In this document: one piece after another, positions 1 through 8,358 of the stretch
How positions within the stretch are numbered: the first letter of the stretch is position 1
How the letters are laid out: every line of letters starts with the position of its first letter
Origin: Oligoflexia bacterium
GTDB lineage: Bacteria > Bdellovibrionota > UBA1018 > CAIPTA01
Direction of reading: 5' to 3'
Length of the DNA: 37,401 nt
NCBI GenBank assembly: GCA_903867855.1
Contig: CAIPTA010000150.1
Coordinates: 1-37,401 of the forward strand
Made by a program: the position numbers and the translations under genes
Notes under the pieces: model-generated
What the model was told of the DNA's origin: nothing
Databases searched by the model: none
Seen by the model: the letters and a program-made list of their open reading frames with translations, nothing else

Positions 1-126
1 GGTCATTTTGAAGTATTCATCCAAGTCCAAGAAGACGGCGACTACTCGGTTGCCGCCTCCAATCTCAGCTTAGGCTATGCCCCTCCAGAAGCGAGAATGG
101 CGATTACAGAACTCGATTGGCTCTAA
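1..126 (+). CDS. C-terminal fragment of an unidentified protein
   Basis: The first 42 codons of the window are open in frame 1 and end at a TAA at 124-126. The start lies outside the window. The peptide is acidic, contains the stretch VQEDGDYSVAASN and ends in ELDWL. I do not recognise the family; the 'EDGDY' stretch is loosely reminiscent of HicB-like folds, but that is too little to name it. The glycosyltransferase gene begins 42 bases downstream on the same strand, so the two may have been co-transcribed. Both lie on the left side of the suspected join near base 600. Confidence 0.5.
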   Translation, partial: GHFEVFIQVQEDGDYSVAASNLSLGYAPPEARMAITELDWL

Positions 127-168
127 GTCCACTTGACGATCGGCATGCGTATGACGCTCAATTGAGGA

Positions 169-657
169 ATGAAAACACTCTCCGTAGTCATTCCCTTCTT
201 CAATGAGGAGGAGAATCTAACACGGATTTTTGAGGAGCTGGCCGTAGTCCGTAACGAGCTCGCCACTCGTTACAGCTTCGAGATTGTGTTCATGGACAAC
301 CACAGCACCGACCGCTCCTACGAAATCGCGGTCGGACTCGCGGCAAAGGATGCCGCTGTACGAGTCATTCGGCTGAGCCGCAATTTCGGATACCAAGCCA
401 ATATCCTGCATGGCCTGTTAAGCTGCCAGGGAGATGCCGCAATCCAGCTCGACGCAGACGGCGAGGATGACCCCAAGCTCATCCCTGAATTTGTGAAGCG
501 CTGGGAACAGGGATTTAAAGTCGTTTACGGCGTACGTCGAAGTCGCAAAGAAAGCGCGATTCTCAGTATTCAGCGCAGGATCTTTTACAGACTTGTGACC
601 GCGATTTCGAGCATCTCGTTGCTCTTGGCGTTTAATGTTCTGATCTTCGCGGTCTAA
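169..657 (+). pseudogene. Family 2 glycosyltransferase (DPM1/GtrB-like), truncated at a join
   Basis: The N-terminus is a clear GT-A glycosyltransferase: LSVVIPFFNEEENL at the nucleotide-binding strand, then FMDNHSTDRS, LSRNFGYQANILHG and the metal-binding QLDADGEDDP, ending with FYRLVTAISSI. This is the GT2 subgroup that transfers sugars from nucleotide-sugars to polyprenyl phosphate at the inner membrane. Family members are usually about 300-330 residues with two C-terminal membrane helices; this reading frame stops at 162. Recognisable homology ends near residue 146 (about base 605). The last dozen codons are antisense to a different gene that reads leftward. The start at 169 is fixed by an in-frame TGA at 163-165, though the GAGGA before it sits unusually close. 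The gene is either broken by rearrangement or cut by an assembly chimera. Confidence 0.8.
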
Positions 658-864
658 CTTCTGCGCTTGTTTTTTGGTGATTTTACCGTCTTCTGCCGCT
701 TCATTATTTTGCTTTTCTTCGTTGTTAGCGCGATTTAAAACCTCGGCGCGGCGAGGGTGCTCTTTCGCAAAATTTTTCTTTTTCGTCTTATGATCCTCAG
801 CAAAAGCATTCAAGTTCGCCAAGATTAGTAGGGTAGTAATAGCTGTGATAGTTAAGTTTTTCAT
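418..864 (-). pseudogene. Small exported HPRRAEV-motif protein, 3' end replaced at a join
   Basis: Starts at ATG 862-864 behind GGAGG. The first 20 or so residues form a signal peptide (TTLLILANLNAFA, cleavage before EDHKTKKK). The mature part has the motif FAKEHPRRAEVLNR followed by charged helices with ITKKQAQKLDREDQNI. I recall this as a family of small secreted bacterial proteins of unknown function, about 100-140 residues, which normally continue with a GGHIT-type segment. Here recognisable sequence ends around RDARNRG (near base 600-615). The remaining ~60 codons are simply the antisense of the glycosyltransferase, so the real C-terminus is missing. Function unknown; periplasmic or secreted location is inferred from the signal peptide. 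Confidence 0.65.
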
Positions 865-951
865 TTTCAATTCCTCCGTCCTAAATTGTAGGGGAGCTTT
901 TGTGCAAAAGGAAAATGATTTTCTACACGGTGGAGAGCTTAGGAGGGATAA

Positions 952-978
952 ACCAGGCGAGCGCATCGCTCGCCTGGT
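952..978 (-). terminator. Perfect 12-bp hairpin after the SWIB gene
   Basis: ACCAGGCGAGCG and its exact reverse complement are separated by a 3-base loop. It lies 10 bases past the stop of the leftward SWIB gene and about 90 bases before the next leftward gene. The following T-run is poor (GGTTTATC), so it is a weak intrinsic terminator or an attenuating/processing hairpin. Confidence 0.6.
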
Positions 979-988
979 GATAACGAAA

Positions 989-1309
989 TTATTCTAGGTG
1001 CTTGCTGATCAGTTTGGTCATTTCGAACATGGTAACTTCGAGTTTGCCAAACACTTCTTTTAGCTTTGCATCAGCCAAAATATTGCGCTTGTTTTTTGGA
1101 TTTTGAAGATTGTGCTTCTTGATATAGGCCCAAATTTTCTTCACCACTTCAGTGCGTGGGATCGAAGCAGAGCCGATCACTGCTGCTAGTTTTTCACTTG
1201 GCTTCAATGCCTTCATGAACGCAGATCCTGCTTTAGACTTTGCAGCCTTTTTTGCTGGGGCTTTTTTTGCTTTTGGTGCTGGTTTCTTTTTTGCTACTTT
1301 TTTTGCCAT
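989..1309 (-). CDS. SWIB/MDM2-domain protein with lysine-rich tail
   Basis: 106 residues. The first ~30 are a Lys/Ala/Pro-rich tail (AKKVAKKKPAPKAKKAPAKK) like the C-terminus of histone H1. Residues ~32-106 form a SWIB domain: LKPSEKLAAVIG, PRTEVVKKIWAYIKKHNLQ, NKRNILADAKLKEVFG and the C-terminal FEMTKLISKHL are the canonical blocks. Bacterial SWIB proteins of this size occur in Chlamydiae, Bdellovibrio relatives and others and are thought to bind DNA or condense the nucleoid; no exact role is established. AGGAG precedes the ATG with normal spacing. The gene is divergent from the AIM24 gene, and a strong hairpin follows it. A second lysine-rich, histone-like gene lies at 25817. Confidence 0.93.
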   Translation of the reverse strand: MAKKVAKKKPAPKAKKAPAKKAAKSKAGSAFMKALKPSEKLAAVIGSASIPRTEVVKKIWAYIKKHNLQNPKNKRNILADAKLKEVFGKLEVTMFEMTKLISKHLE

Positions 1310-1426
1310 GGTTTTGTTTCTCCTAGAGTGATTGAAGCACGAGCGAGCGCTTTTGCGAAGCGAAAGCTGAAAAAGTTTGCGGATTTTTTCGCTTGGCTTG
1401 AGAATCTTCTCGAAGAGGAGCTACCC

Positions 1427-2209
1427 ATGAAATTCGAAATTGCTGGCACCACGATGCAAACCCTATCCATTGATCTAGAGAGAGGGGAGAAAGTTTTCAG
1501 TCAAACGAGCTGCATGGCTTGGATGAACGATCAAGTGCAGATGGAAACAAATACGGGCGGCGGTCTTTTCGCCGGCCTCAAGCGAACATTTTCGGGCGGT
1601 AGCCTATTCATTACGGATTTTACCTCTACCGGACGGGGTCACGTTGCTTTTGCCCCTCGTTTTCCGGGCACCATCATAGCTAAAACGCTTCCTCCAGGAG
1701 TTTCCCTGATCTGTCGCAAGGAGACCTTCCTCTGCGCTGAGAAAACAGTGAGCCTCGAAAATGCCTGGCAGAAATCCATCGGTGGCGGCTTCTTTGGTGG
1801 GCAAGGTTTCATTTTGCAAAAAGTCACAGGGCCCGGCACTGTTTGGCTGGATCTCTCCGGAGAAGTGGTAGAGAAGGAGCTCGCTGTTGGGGAAAAACTG
1901 TTCGTGCACGCAGGGCATGTGGGTGTGCAATCTCCTAGCGTTGATTTCGACATCCAGATGGTTAGTGGCTTTCGGAATATCATTTTTGGCGGCGAAGGAT
2001 TATTTCTAGCCACACTTACAGGCCCTGGCCATGTTTGGCTTCAGAGCATGCCGATTATGAATCTGGCGGAAGAAATTAGTCGCTATTTACCCCATACTGC
2101 GCCGGAAAACGTGGGCGTGGGTGGTGCAGTAGGCGGTGCCCTAGGCGGCAGCACGGGCGCCCTAATTGGCGGCATCGTGGGTGGAATTTTAAGCGGCGAC
2201 AGAGAGTAA
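1427..2209 (+). CDS. AIM24 / TIGR00266-family protein
   Basis: 260 residues when started at ATG 1427, which has GAGGAG six bases upstream; an open frame extends further upstream but with no family sequence. The body shows the duplicated beta-sandwich pattern of the family: MKFEIAGTTMQTLSIDL, AGLKRTFSGGSLFITDF, PGTIIAKTLPPG, GFILQKVTGPGTVWLDL and LATLTGPGHVWLQSMP. The last ~30 residues are a glycine-zipper-like hydrophobic tail (GGAVGGALGGSTGALIGG) that could associate with membranes. The family is widespread in bacteria and related to mitochondrial AIM24, but its biochemical role is not defined. It converges on the helicase gene, whose 3' end lies 3 bases away. Confidence 0.9.
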   Translation: MKFEIAGTTMQTLSIDLERGEKVFSQTSCMAWMNDQVQMETNTGGGLFAGLKRTFSGGSLFITDFTSTGRGHVAFAPRFPGTIIAKTLPPGVSLICRKETFLCAEKTVSLENAWQKSIGGGFFGGQGFILQKVTGPGTVWLDLSGEVVEKELAVGEKLFVHAGHVGVQSPSVDFDIQMVSGFRNIIFGGEGLFLATLTGPGHVWLQSMPIMNLAEEISRYLPHTAPENVGVGGAVGGALGGSTGALIGGIVGGILSGDRE

Positions 2210-2212
2210 CGC

Positions 2213-3337
2213 TTAGCGCTTTTTCGCGGGTGGAGCCACGCTATCCAAGCGGTCGATCAAATCTTGGTCTCTTTCCGTGACGAAGTTGATCACCACACCG
2301 TGGCGCCCTGCTCGTGCGGTGCGACCCACTCGGTGCAGATAATTATCCATGCCCTTCGGCAAATGGTAGTTAATCACGCGGCTCACATGTTCTACATCGA
2401 GCCCGCGACCACCTAAATCAGTGGAAATTAAATATTCTAGCACGCCTTCTCGGAAATCCCGCAAGTTGCGACGACGCTCGTTTTTGTCCATTTCTCCGCG
2501 GTAAATGGCGCATTTGCAGCCCTTAGCTTTCATCTCCGCGAATAATTTATCGCACTGCTCGCGGGTATTGGTGAACACGAGGGTGCCGCCACTCACGGGT
2601 TCAGAGAGCACTTTTTCTAAGAGAGGGGCGCGCTTGCCATCGGTCACTTTGCGATTTTGTGTTTGCAGGGTTTGTACCGTGCGCTGGCTGCCCTTGCTAC
2701 GGATCACTTCAGCGTCTTCAAAGAGCTGGTTCATGAGCTCCTGCACTTTGGCGGATACTGTGGCGGAGAAAAGCGCCATCTGACGATTGCGCGGACAAAA
2801 AGTGGCCAGGCGAATTGCATCGGTGAGAAAACCTTGATCGAGCATTTGGTCTGCTTCATCGAGCACGAGAAAGCGCACATCATTCAGGGTTACAAGTTTT
2901 TGCTCAATGAGTTGAAGAAGTCTGCCCGGAGTGGCCACAAGAAGCTCAAAGGGCCCTGCCACACCGCGCTTCGCGATTTCCATAGTAGTGCCACCAAGCA
3001 CGCTGCGCACTCGCACGCGAGTGGTATGGGTGAAGGGTTTGAAAACCTTGGTTACTTGCTCACCCAGTTCGCGGGTGGGCACTAGAACAGCAGCGCGAGG
3101 CCGGCCATTTTCGGTTACCTTATCGCCGCTATTTTCAAGGCTGCGCAAAAGATGGAGTACGGGCAGAGCATAGGAAAGTGTTTTGCCGCTTCCTGTTTCA
3201 GCCACGCCCACAATCGAGCGACCCTCTAGCAAGGCAGGGATGGCGCGCTCCTGGATCTCTGTAGGCTTCACATAGCTCTTTTCTCGGAGGGTGGCTTGTA
3301 GAGATGGTAGTAAGGCGAAATCGGTAAATTGGCTCAT
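2213..3337 (-). CDS. DEAD-box ATP-dependent RNA helicase (RhlE/SrmB type)
   Basis: 374 residues, all helicase core with almost no C-terminal extension. Visible motifs in order: Q-motif KPTEIQERAIP, Walker A AETGSGKT (I), PTRELGEQV (Ia), TPGR (Ib), VLDEADQ (II), SAT (III), LVFTNTREQ (IV), STDLGGRGLDVE (V) and HRVGRTARAG (VI). These enzymes unwind short RNA duplexes using ATP in ribosome assembly, mRNA decay or cold adaptation; which one cannot be told here. The ATG at 3337 follows AGGAAA with good spacing. It lacks the basic or DbpA-type tail that would define RhlE, RhlB or DbpA, ending in PPAKKR. Confidence 0.95.
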   Translation of the reverse strand: MSQFTDFALLPSLQATLREKSYVKPTEIQERAIPALLEGRSIVGVAETGSGKTLSYALPVLHLLRSLENSGDKVTENGRPRAAVLVPTRELGEQVTKVFKPFTHTTRVRVRSVLGGTTMEIAKRGVAGPFELLVATPGRLLQLIEQKLVTLNDVRFLVLDEADQMLDQGFLTDAIRLATFCPRNRQMALFSATVSAKVQELMNQLFEDAEVIRSKGSQRTVQTLQTQNRKVTDGKRAPLLEKVLSEPVSGGTLVFTNTREQCDKLFAEMKAKGCKCAIYRGEMDKNERRRNLRDFREGVLEYLISTDLGGRGLDVEHVSRVINYHLPKGMDNYLHRVGRTARAGRHGVVINFVTERDQDLIDRLDSVAPPAKKR

Positions 3338-3517
3338 GGAGGTTTCCTATGTGTTGGCGCTCTATGTCATAAGCGAAAAGTGGGCCCAATACAAATCAAT
3401 TCTTGAGAGAGAGCGGCTCTGGCAGCGTGTATTGGGATTACTGCCCGTTTGGAGTCATGGTTTGGGCCTAAAATTCCGAAAAATCATAGGGAAAATAGTT
3501 CTGAGGGCACTCCATTG

Positions 3518-5206
3518 TTGGCGACTTTTACCATCCTAGAAAGAGGGTTTACACGAAGTTTCGTGGCCCCGTTTTTCGTCGCTGCGATTTTGTTCAGCTC
3601 CCTTTGCGTTGCCGGCGATAAAAAATTTACTCTGGATGATTTGGCGCCAGATCAAAGAGAAGTTGGCATGGCCGAGGTGCACGAGAAAGCAGATGAGATA
3701 CTTGCCGAAGCACAGCTCACCGCGAAGACTCGGGGAAGCTCCGTGCAGTCTGAGGTGATAAAAATTCTCAATGAGAAATTGCAGCAAGATGTGCGTGCGT
3801 ATATCTCGCCAGATGGAAAAGTGCGAATCGTTGATTCTCATCACAAGGTGATGGCTGCACGAGAACTGATGGAAAGAGAAAAGATACCTGCAAGCAAAAT
3901 TCAGTTTGAGGCCGATATTGAGAAAGATTTTCGGGGAGATAAATGGTCGCGCTACGCAGAATATCGCGAAAAGCATGATCCAACTTATATTCCAGAGGCT
4001 GTGAGAGCGAAGCTGGATGAGGCTGGTATAGTTCAATTCTACAAAGACCTCCCTACGGATTTTACAGAATTGAAGAATTCTCCGATGCGAAGTGCTGTTG
4101 GGAAGGCCTTCGACGACCTAGACATCAAGGGATCGCAATTCGAGCCCTTTATGCAGTTTCGAGTGGGGGAAAAACTCTCAGAGCTCGGAATCACAGTAAA
4201 GGCGGGCGAGGAATTCAATCCAAAGGTTCAATCCGCAATTCACAAAGCGATCTTTCAGGAGGGGGCAAAGAGTAGTCTCTATAAGTTCATACTTAGTTCG
4301 GCGCTTCCTAATCAAAAAGCTAAGGTGGCGGAGGCGATGGAGCACGGATCACTATTGGCTAGCGCACAAATTTTACCTGATTCCTCTTCTGGTGGCGGTG
4401 GAGGAAGTTTCGGTGGCACATGCTCGGAGGGCTTCGCCAAAATTGCATCCAAGGATCTTCGACTGCCAAAGTTTACACTGCCGAAGGATTCAGAATTATT
4501 CATGGGTTTCATGGCTGATGCGGAGAAGAAATTTTCTTCCCAGGTTAATTTGAAAGAGCTCGATAGAATTCTTAAGAAATTAGCAAACAATGAAGGCCTC
4601 ACTAAGGCAGACAAAGTTTTCTTAAAGGAAGCTAGAAAATCCTCACTCACTTTGCGCTCTGCCATCAAATTATTTGGCTCGGAGGAAACCTTGGATCATG
4701 CTGATCCGTTTCGCCGCATGGTGAAAAATCTGGGCGCTCTCAATGATGATCTGGAAGATTGGGATTTTAAGGGCAAAGTGCCAAAGGCGATTCGTAAAGG
4801 GGCGGATAATTTGCGCGATCTTCTAAAAGATGGGCTGATTTCTGGGAAAGTTGTGGCGAAAAGTACTGAGGAGTTTCTCGAGGAGCAACGGGAATATCTG
4901 GCCTGGATCGGCGATCTGCTTAAGAAAGATTCCATTAGTGTGGAACAATACCACGATTTAAGAAAAACAGTGCGCGACTATCGCGGCATGTTGGAGCTTT
5001 TTTTTAAGGTAAATCCGAGTGTAGAAAATAAAACTGTTTTAGATTTTTTGATCCGCTTGAGCAAACGAATGGGCACCGTGAAAGATGGATTGCTGGCTCA
5101 AGAGGGGAATGAAAAAGCCCTGCTCCAGAGCGCTACTCGTATTGATGACGATAGTAAGGCTGATTTAGAAAAATTCCTAAATATGATGAAGCCCTATAGC
5201 TACTAA
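3518..5206 (+). CDS. Exported ParB-like (ParBc_2) / CHAD-like fusion protein
   Basis: About 562 residues from TTG 3518; the frame is open from TTG 3449. I prefer 3515/3518 because GAGGG lies just upstream and translation then begins shortly before a signal peptide (FVAPFFVAAILFSSLCVAG). GTG 3563 is the other option. Next comes a ParBc_2-like module: LAPDQREVGMAEVHEK, then the core PDGKVRIVDSHHKVMAAREL and KIQFEADIEKDFRG. A Ser/Gly linker (SSSGGGGG) leads to two helical repeats resembling CHAD halves: FLKEARKSSLTLRSAIKLF...NLGALNDDLEDW and EQYHDLRKTVRDYRGMLELF...MGTVKDGLL. CHAD domains bind polyphosphate or other polyanions; ParBc_2 proteins are putative nucleases or NTP-binding folds. An exported combination is unusual. 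The CHAD call is from pattern only. Confidence 0.7.
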   Translation: MATFTILERGFTRSFVAPFFVAAILFSSLCVAGDKKFTLDDLAPDQREVGMAEVHEKADEILAEAQLTAKTRGSSVQSEVIKILNEKLQQDVRAYISPDGKVRIVDSHHKVMAARELMEREKIPASKIQFEADIEKDFRGDKWSRYAEYREKHDPTYIPEAVRAKLDEAGIVQFYKDLPTDFTELKNSPMRSAVGKAFDDLDIKGSQFEPFMQFRVGEKLSELGITVKAGEEFNPKVQSAIHKAIFQEGAKSSLYKFILSSALPNQKAKVAEAMEHGSLLASAQILPDSSSGGGGGSFGGTCSEGFAKIASKDLRLPKFTLPKDSELFMGFMADAEKKFSSQVNLKELDRILKKLANNEGLTKADKVFLKEARKSSLTLRSAIKLFGSEETLDHADPFRRMVKNLGALNDDLEDWDFKGKVPKAIRKGADNLRDLLKDGLISGKVVAKSTEEFLEEQREYLAWIGDLLKKDSISVEQYHDLRKTVRDYRGMLELFFKVNPSVENKTVLDFLIRLSKRMGTVKDGLLAQEGNEKALLQSATRIDDDSKADLEKFLNMMKPYSY

Positions 5207-5209
5207 AAT

Positions 5210-5617
5210 CTACTGTTGAATTTCTTTTACGCGAGCGATTGTCATCGCGGCTTGGCAAGCAAGGGCCATTTCGCTGCCACCATTTCCATCAGCAGAGATC
5301 ACTGTTTGGTACACATAGTTACAGCTAGTATCTTTAAATTGAGCCCACGCGTGCTGCGAGGCAGAAAGGGCAGAAAGTAAGGATTTTGGATTAGCGATGG
5401 TGCCGCTTTCATTTTTTTTAATCGTTTCGATTGCCGCATTATAGGCCTTATTCAACTCGGCAAGAGCTGCCTTATTGGCCGTGGTATCGCACTGGAGCAC
5501 TTCGCTTTTGGTTGAAGCAGTATCCAAACAATTTTTATAAATATTTTCTATTTGACTAATCTCTGCGTAGCAAATGCAGGGAATTAATATACTAAGGAGA
5601 GCAACAACGAGCTTCAC
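5210..5617 (-). CDS. LprI-like (DUF1311) exported protein
   Basis: 135 residues starting at GTG 5617 behind AAGGTG. A signal peptide (VVALLSILIPCICYA) is followed by the DUF1311 pattern: a Cys pair (YKNCLDTA...VLQCDTTANK), AALAELNKAYNAAIETI, LSALSASQHAWAQFKDTSCNYV, then GGSEMALACQAAMTIARVKEI. DUF1311 includes mycobacterial LprI, a lysozyme inhibitor, and many uncharacterised periplasmic proteins. The four spaced Cys residues probably form disulfides. Convergent with the ParB/CHAD gene, which ends 3 bases away. A role in protection against lysozyme-type enzymes is inferred from the family only. Confidence 0.8.
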   Translation of the reverse strand: MKLVVALLSILIPCICYAEISQIENIYKNCLDTASTKSEVLQCDTTANKAALAELNKAYNAAIETIKKNESGTIANPKSLLSALSASQHAWAQFKDTSCNYVYQTVISADGNGGSEMALACQAAMTIARVKEIQQ

Positions 5618-5689
5618 AAGTCACCTTTACAATATTTTCCGTTAGATGTTTTGTAGGGTATTGCGAGCCAATTTGCAACGGTGAATTTT

Positions 5690-7339
5690 TTATTTTTCGT
5701 CGTGGTGATTGAGGTCCCACTTGTTTGTTTCAGGCAGAAATAAAAATCCAATCACAAAAGTGGCCGCCGCAATCGCGATCGGATACCAAAGCCCTTGGTA
5801 AATATTTCCTGAGGCTGCCACCATGGCGAACGCAACGGTGGGTAGGAATCCGCCGAACCAACCATTGCCAATATGATAAGGCAACGACATTGAGGTGTAC
5901 CGGATCCGTGTAGGAAAAAGCTCTACTAAATAGGCGGCAATCGGACCATAGACCATCGTTACTAAAATCACCAATAAGGTGAGTATCAAAATTACGATCG
6001 GATAATTTATGCGATCGGGATCTGCTTTGGCGGGATAGCCGGCACTTTTCAAGGCATCTGAAACTTGCTTGTCGAAATCCTTCATCTTTAGTTTCAGATC
6101 AGCTGCACTCACGCCTGCACCTTCGATACTATTTACAATCGTGCTGCCGATGCGAATCTGGCTCACACTTCCGCTCGGCAAAGATTCGTTGTTATAATTA
6201 ATCCCACGTTTGGCGAGCGCAGATTTTGCAATATCACAGGAACTTAAGAATTTCGCTTTTCCCACGGGGTCAAATTGAAAACTGCAGGCGTTCGCGTCTG
6301 CCAGGATGGAAACAGGGCTGCTATGCTGCGCTTCAAAGATTCCTGGGTTGGCAAACTTCGTTAAAGCTTCAAAGAGTGGGAAATAGCTGAGGGCTGCGAG
6401 CGCGCAACCGGCCAGGATGATTTTCTTTCTGCCAATTTTATCGGATAGCCAGCCAAAGAAGATAAAAAATGGAGTGCCTAGGAGGAGTCCGCTAGCGATG
6501 AGCAGATTGGCTGTTTTATCTTCTACGCCCAAGGTTTTGGTTAGGAAGAAGAGCGCATAGAATTGACCCGTATACCAAACCACCGCTTGCCCTGCGGTTG
6601 CTCCAAATAGCGCAAGGAGCACGATCTTGAGATTTCCCCATCGACCAAAGGCCTCTGTGAGTGGCGCTTTCGAATTTTTCCCTTGTGCTTTCATTTTTAG
6701 AAAGATGGGCGATTCGTGCAATTTGGATCGGATATAAACAGAAACTATTAATAGTAAAATGGAAATCCAAAAAGGAATTCGCCAGCCCCACTTATCGAAA
6801 TTTTCCCCCGTGAATTGGCGAGCAGCGAGGATAACGAGCAGGGAAAGAAAAAGGCCCATAGTGGCTGTGGTTTGAATCCAGCTCGTGTAGAGACCCCGCT
6901 TGCCCATTGGCGCGTGTTCCGCCACATAGGTGGCGGCACCACCGTATTCGCCTCCGAGTGCTAGGCCTTGCAGCAAACGTAGCGCAACCAGAATAATCGG
7001 TGCTGCTACGCCAATTGTTTCGTAGTTTGGCAATATGCCCACGAGCGCCGTGGATAGACCCATAATCAGAATTGTTACAAGGAAGGTGTATTTACGGCCA
7101 ATGAGATCACCGAGACGACCAAAAAAAATGGCGCCAAAGGGGCGCACGGCAAAACCGGCAGCAAATGCCATGAGGGCAAAAATGAAGGCGGTAGTTTCGT
7201 TCACTCCAGAGAAAAATTGCTTACTGATGATGGCAGCTAGCGAGCCGTATAAATAGAAATCATACCACTCGAAAACGGTGCCGAGCGAAGAAGCAAAAAT
7301 CACACTGCGTTCTTGCGTCTGTAGTGTCGTATTTTCCAT
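5690..7339 (-). CDS. MFS transporter, metabolite:H+ symporter (MHS) type
   Basis: 549 residues with 12 probable membrane helices. The opening SSLGTVFEWYDFYLYGSLAA and the loop motif GRLGDLIGRKYTFL, followed by LQGLALGGEYGGAATYVAEHAP, are typical of the MHS branch (ProP, ShiA, KgtP relatives), which imports organic acids or osmolytes with protons across the inner membrane. The second half repeats the pattern (GWLSDKIGRKKIIL). It is about 100 residues longer than ProP because of a soluble segment near residues 325-430 (two Cys, many Lys/Asp) between helices of the C-terminal half. Substrate cannot be assigned. Stands alone on the minus strand, upstream of a divergent hydrolase gene. Confidence 0.92.
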   Translation of the reverse strand: MENTTLQTQERSVIFASSLGTVFEWYDFYLYGSLAAIISKQFFSGVNETTAFIFALMAFAAGFAVRPFGAIFFGRLGDLIGRKYTFLVTILIMGLSTALVGILPNYETIGVAAPIILVALRLLQGLALGGEYGGAATYVAEHAPMGKRGLYTSWIQTTATMGLFLSLLVILAARQFTGENFDKWGWRIPFWISILLLIVSVYIRSKLHESPIFLKMKAQGKNSKAPLTEAFGRWGNLKIVLLALFGATAGQAVVWYTGQFYALFFLTKTLGVEDKTANLLIASGLLLGTPFFIFFGWLSDKIGRKKIILAGCALAALSYFPLFEALTKFANPGIFEAQHSSPVSILADANACSFQFDPVGKAKFLSSCDIAKSALAKRGINYNNESLPSGSVSQIRIGSTIVNSIEGAGVSAADLKLKMKDFDKQVSDALKSAGYPAKADPDRINYPIVILILTLLVILVTMVYGPIAAYLVELFPTRIRYTSMSLPYHIGNGWFGGFLPTVAFAMVAASGNIYQGLWYPIAIAAATFVIGFLFLPETNKWDLNHHDEK

Positions 7340-7455
7340 AATTTTCGACCCCCGAATAAATAGTATATCACATTGTAAACGTTGGAATTCTGAAGGGAAA
7401 GGAGATGGCCATAAATGCTTGCTATCCCAGCAGTTTTACGCTATGAGTCAATTCT

Positions 7456-8289
7456 ATGAAAATTCTTTTGCTCGTGGCTGTATTCAGCCTGCTTTCTCTT
7501 CATGCTTTTGCCAGTTGTGAGTTCGTGCAGCGAATCTCTGATAGCGTTGGAAATTCCATTTCCGAGTTTAGTGATACAGACAATCCAGGAACAAACGCAG
7601 CCCTAATTTTACCTCCCACTGGGGGAGAAAATATTGCCGATAAATTTCTGGCCGTGAGTTTATGTCAGCGGGGATTAAATACCTTGATCCTTAATTTCCG
7701 CCAGGACTCTGCAGAAATCGATGATCTAAGCGCTCACGATAGAATCACAAATGGGGTGCTACTCTGGGTAGATGAATTACTAGCAAAACGAAAAGAAAAT
7801 TTTGTGATCATTGGCGCTAGTTTGGGCTCTATCTATGCTTCAATGGCCTTCGGTGAGGCTAGGAATTCGAGTCAAACTAACTATCCAAACCTACGGAAGA
7901 TTCAGGGTGCGGTGCTCACGGTATCAGGAGGCTCCTTGGCGGAGATTTTAGCGAGCTCGGGCCTAGCCTCTCTCGTAAAGGAGCGAAATGCGCGTTTGCT
8001 TCATTTTGCCTTTGCGGATACATCGCAGTATCAAAAAGCGCTGGAATCGGCGATTACTCTGGATCAATTGCAACTAGTGGATCCTACCGCTAGCAATAAA
8101 GTATTAATGTTTAGTTCTACCAACGATAAGATCGTGCCCACCAAAACACAGAACCAGCTTTGGGAGGCTTGGGGAAGGCCTGAGCGCCACCTCTATTTTA
8201 CGGATCACATGTGGACAATCGGCTTCGTGTATTTTACACAGCCCCAGAAAATCTACGACTTTTCGCAACGTATATTCAATTCAAACTAA
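7456..8289 (+). CDS. Exported alpha/beta-hydrolase-like protein
   Basis: 277 residues with an N-terminal signal peptide (ILLLVAVFSLLSLHAFA, cleavage before SCEF). An alpha/beta-hydrolase core is visible: AALILPPTGGENIADKFLAV as the first strand and oxyanion region, NFVIIGASLGSIYASMA as the nucleophile elbow (G-A-S-L-G), SSTNDKIVP with the likely catalytic Asp, and a His in TDHMW near the C-terminus. This gives a plausible Ser-Asp-His triad. Substrate is unknown; an extracytoplasmic esterase or lipase-like activity is a reasonable inference. The start ATG has only a weak ribosome-binding site. Confidence 0.8.
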   Translation: MKILLLVAVFSLLSLHAFASCEFVQRISDSVGNSISEFSDTDNPGTNAALILPPTGGENIADKFLAVSLCQRGLNTLILNFRQDSAEIDDLSAHDRITNGVLLWVDELLAKRKENFVIIGASLGSIYASMAFGEARNSSQTNYPNLRKIQGAVLTVSGGSLAEILASSGLASLVKERNARLLHFAFADTSQYQKALESAITLDQLQLVDPTASNKVLMFSSTNDKIVPTKTQNQLWEAWGRPERHLYFTDHMWTIGFVYFTQPQKIYDFSQRIFNSN

Positions 8290-8358
8290 ACCGTAGAAAT
8301 AGCTTCCCAATAATGACGCGTTGTGTTATCCAGTCATCTACTTGAGGAGCTTATATCT

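Noticed and set aside
1328..1426. N-terminal extension of the AIM24 gene (33 codons)
   Set aside because: No family sequence in the extension; ATG 1427 has a clear GAGGAG.
2505..3173. Several rightward frames inside the helicase gene
   Set aside because: Complete overlap with a well supported DEAD-box gene; shadow frames.
7406..7447. GGAGATGGCC followed by 13 codons, a possible leader peptide before the hydrolase gene
   Set aside because: The ribosome-binding site touches the ATG and no attenuator structure follows.
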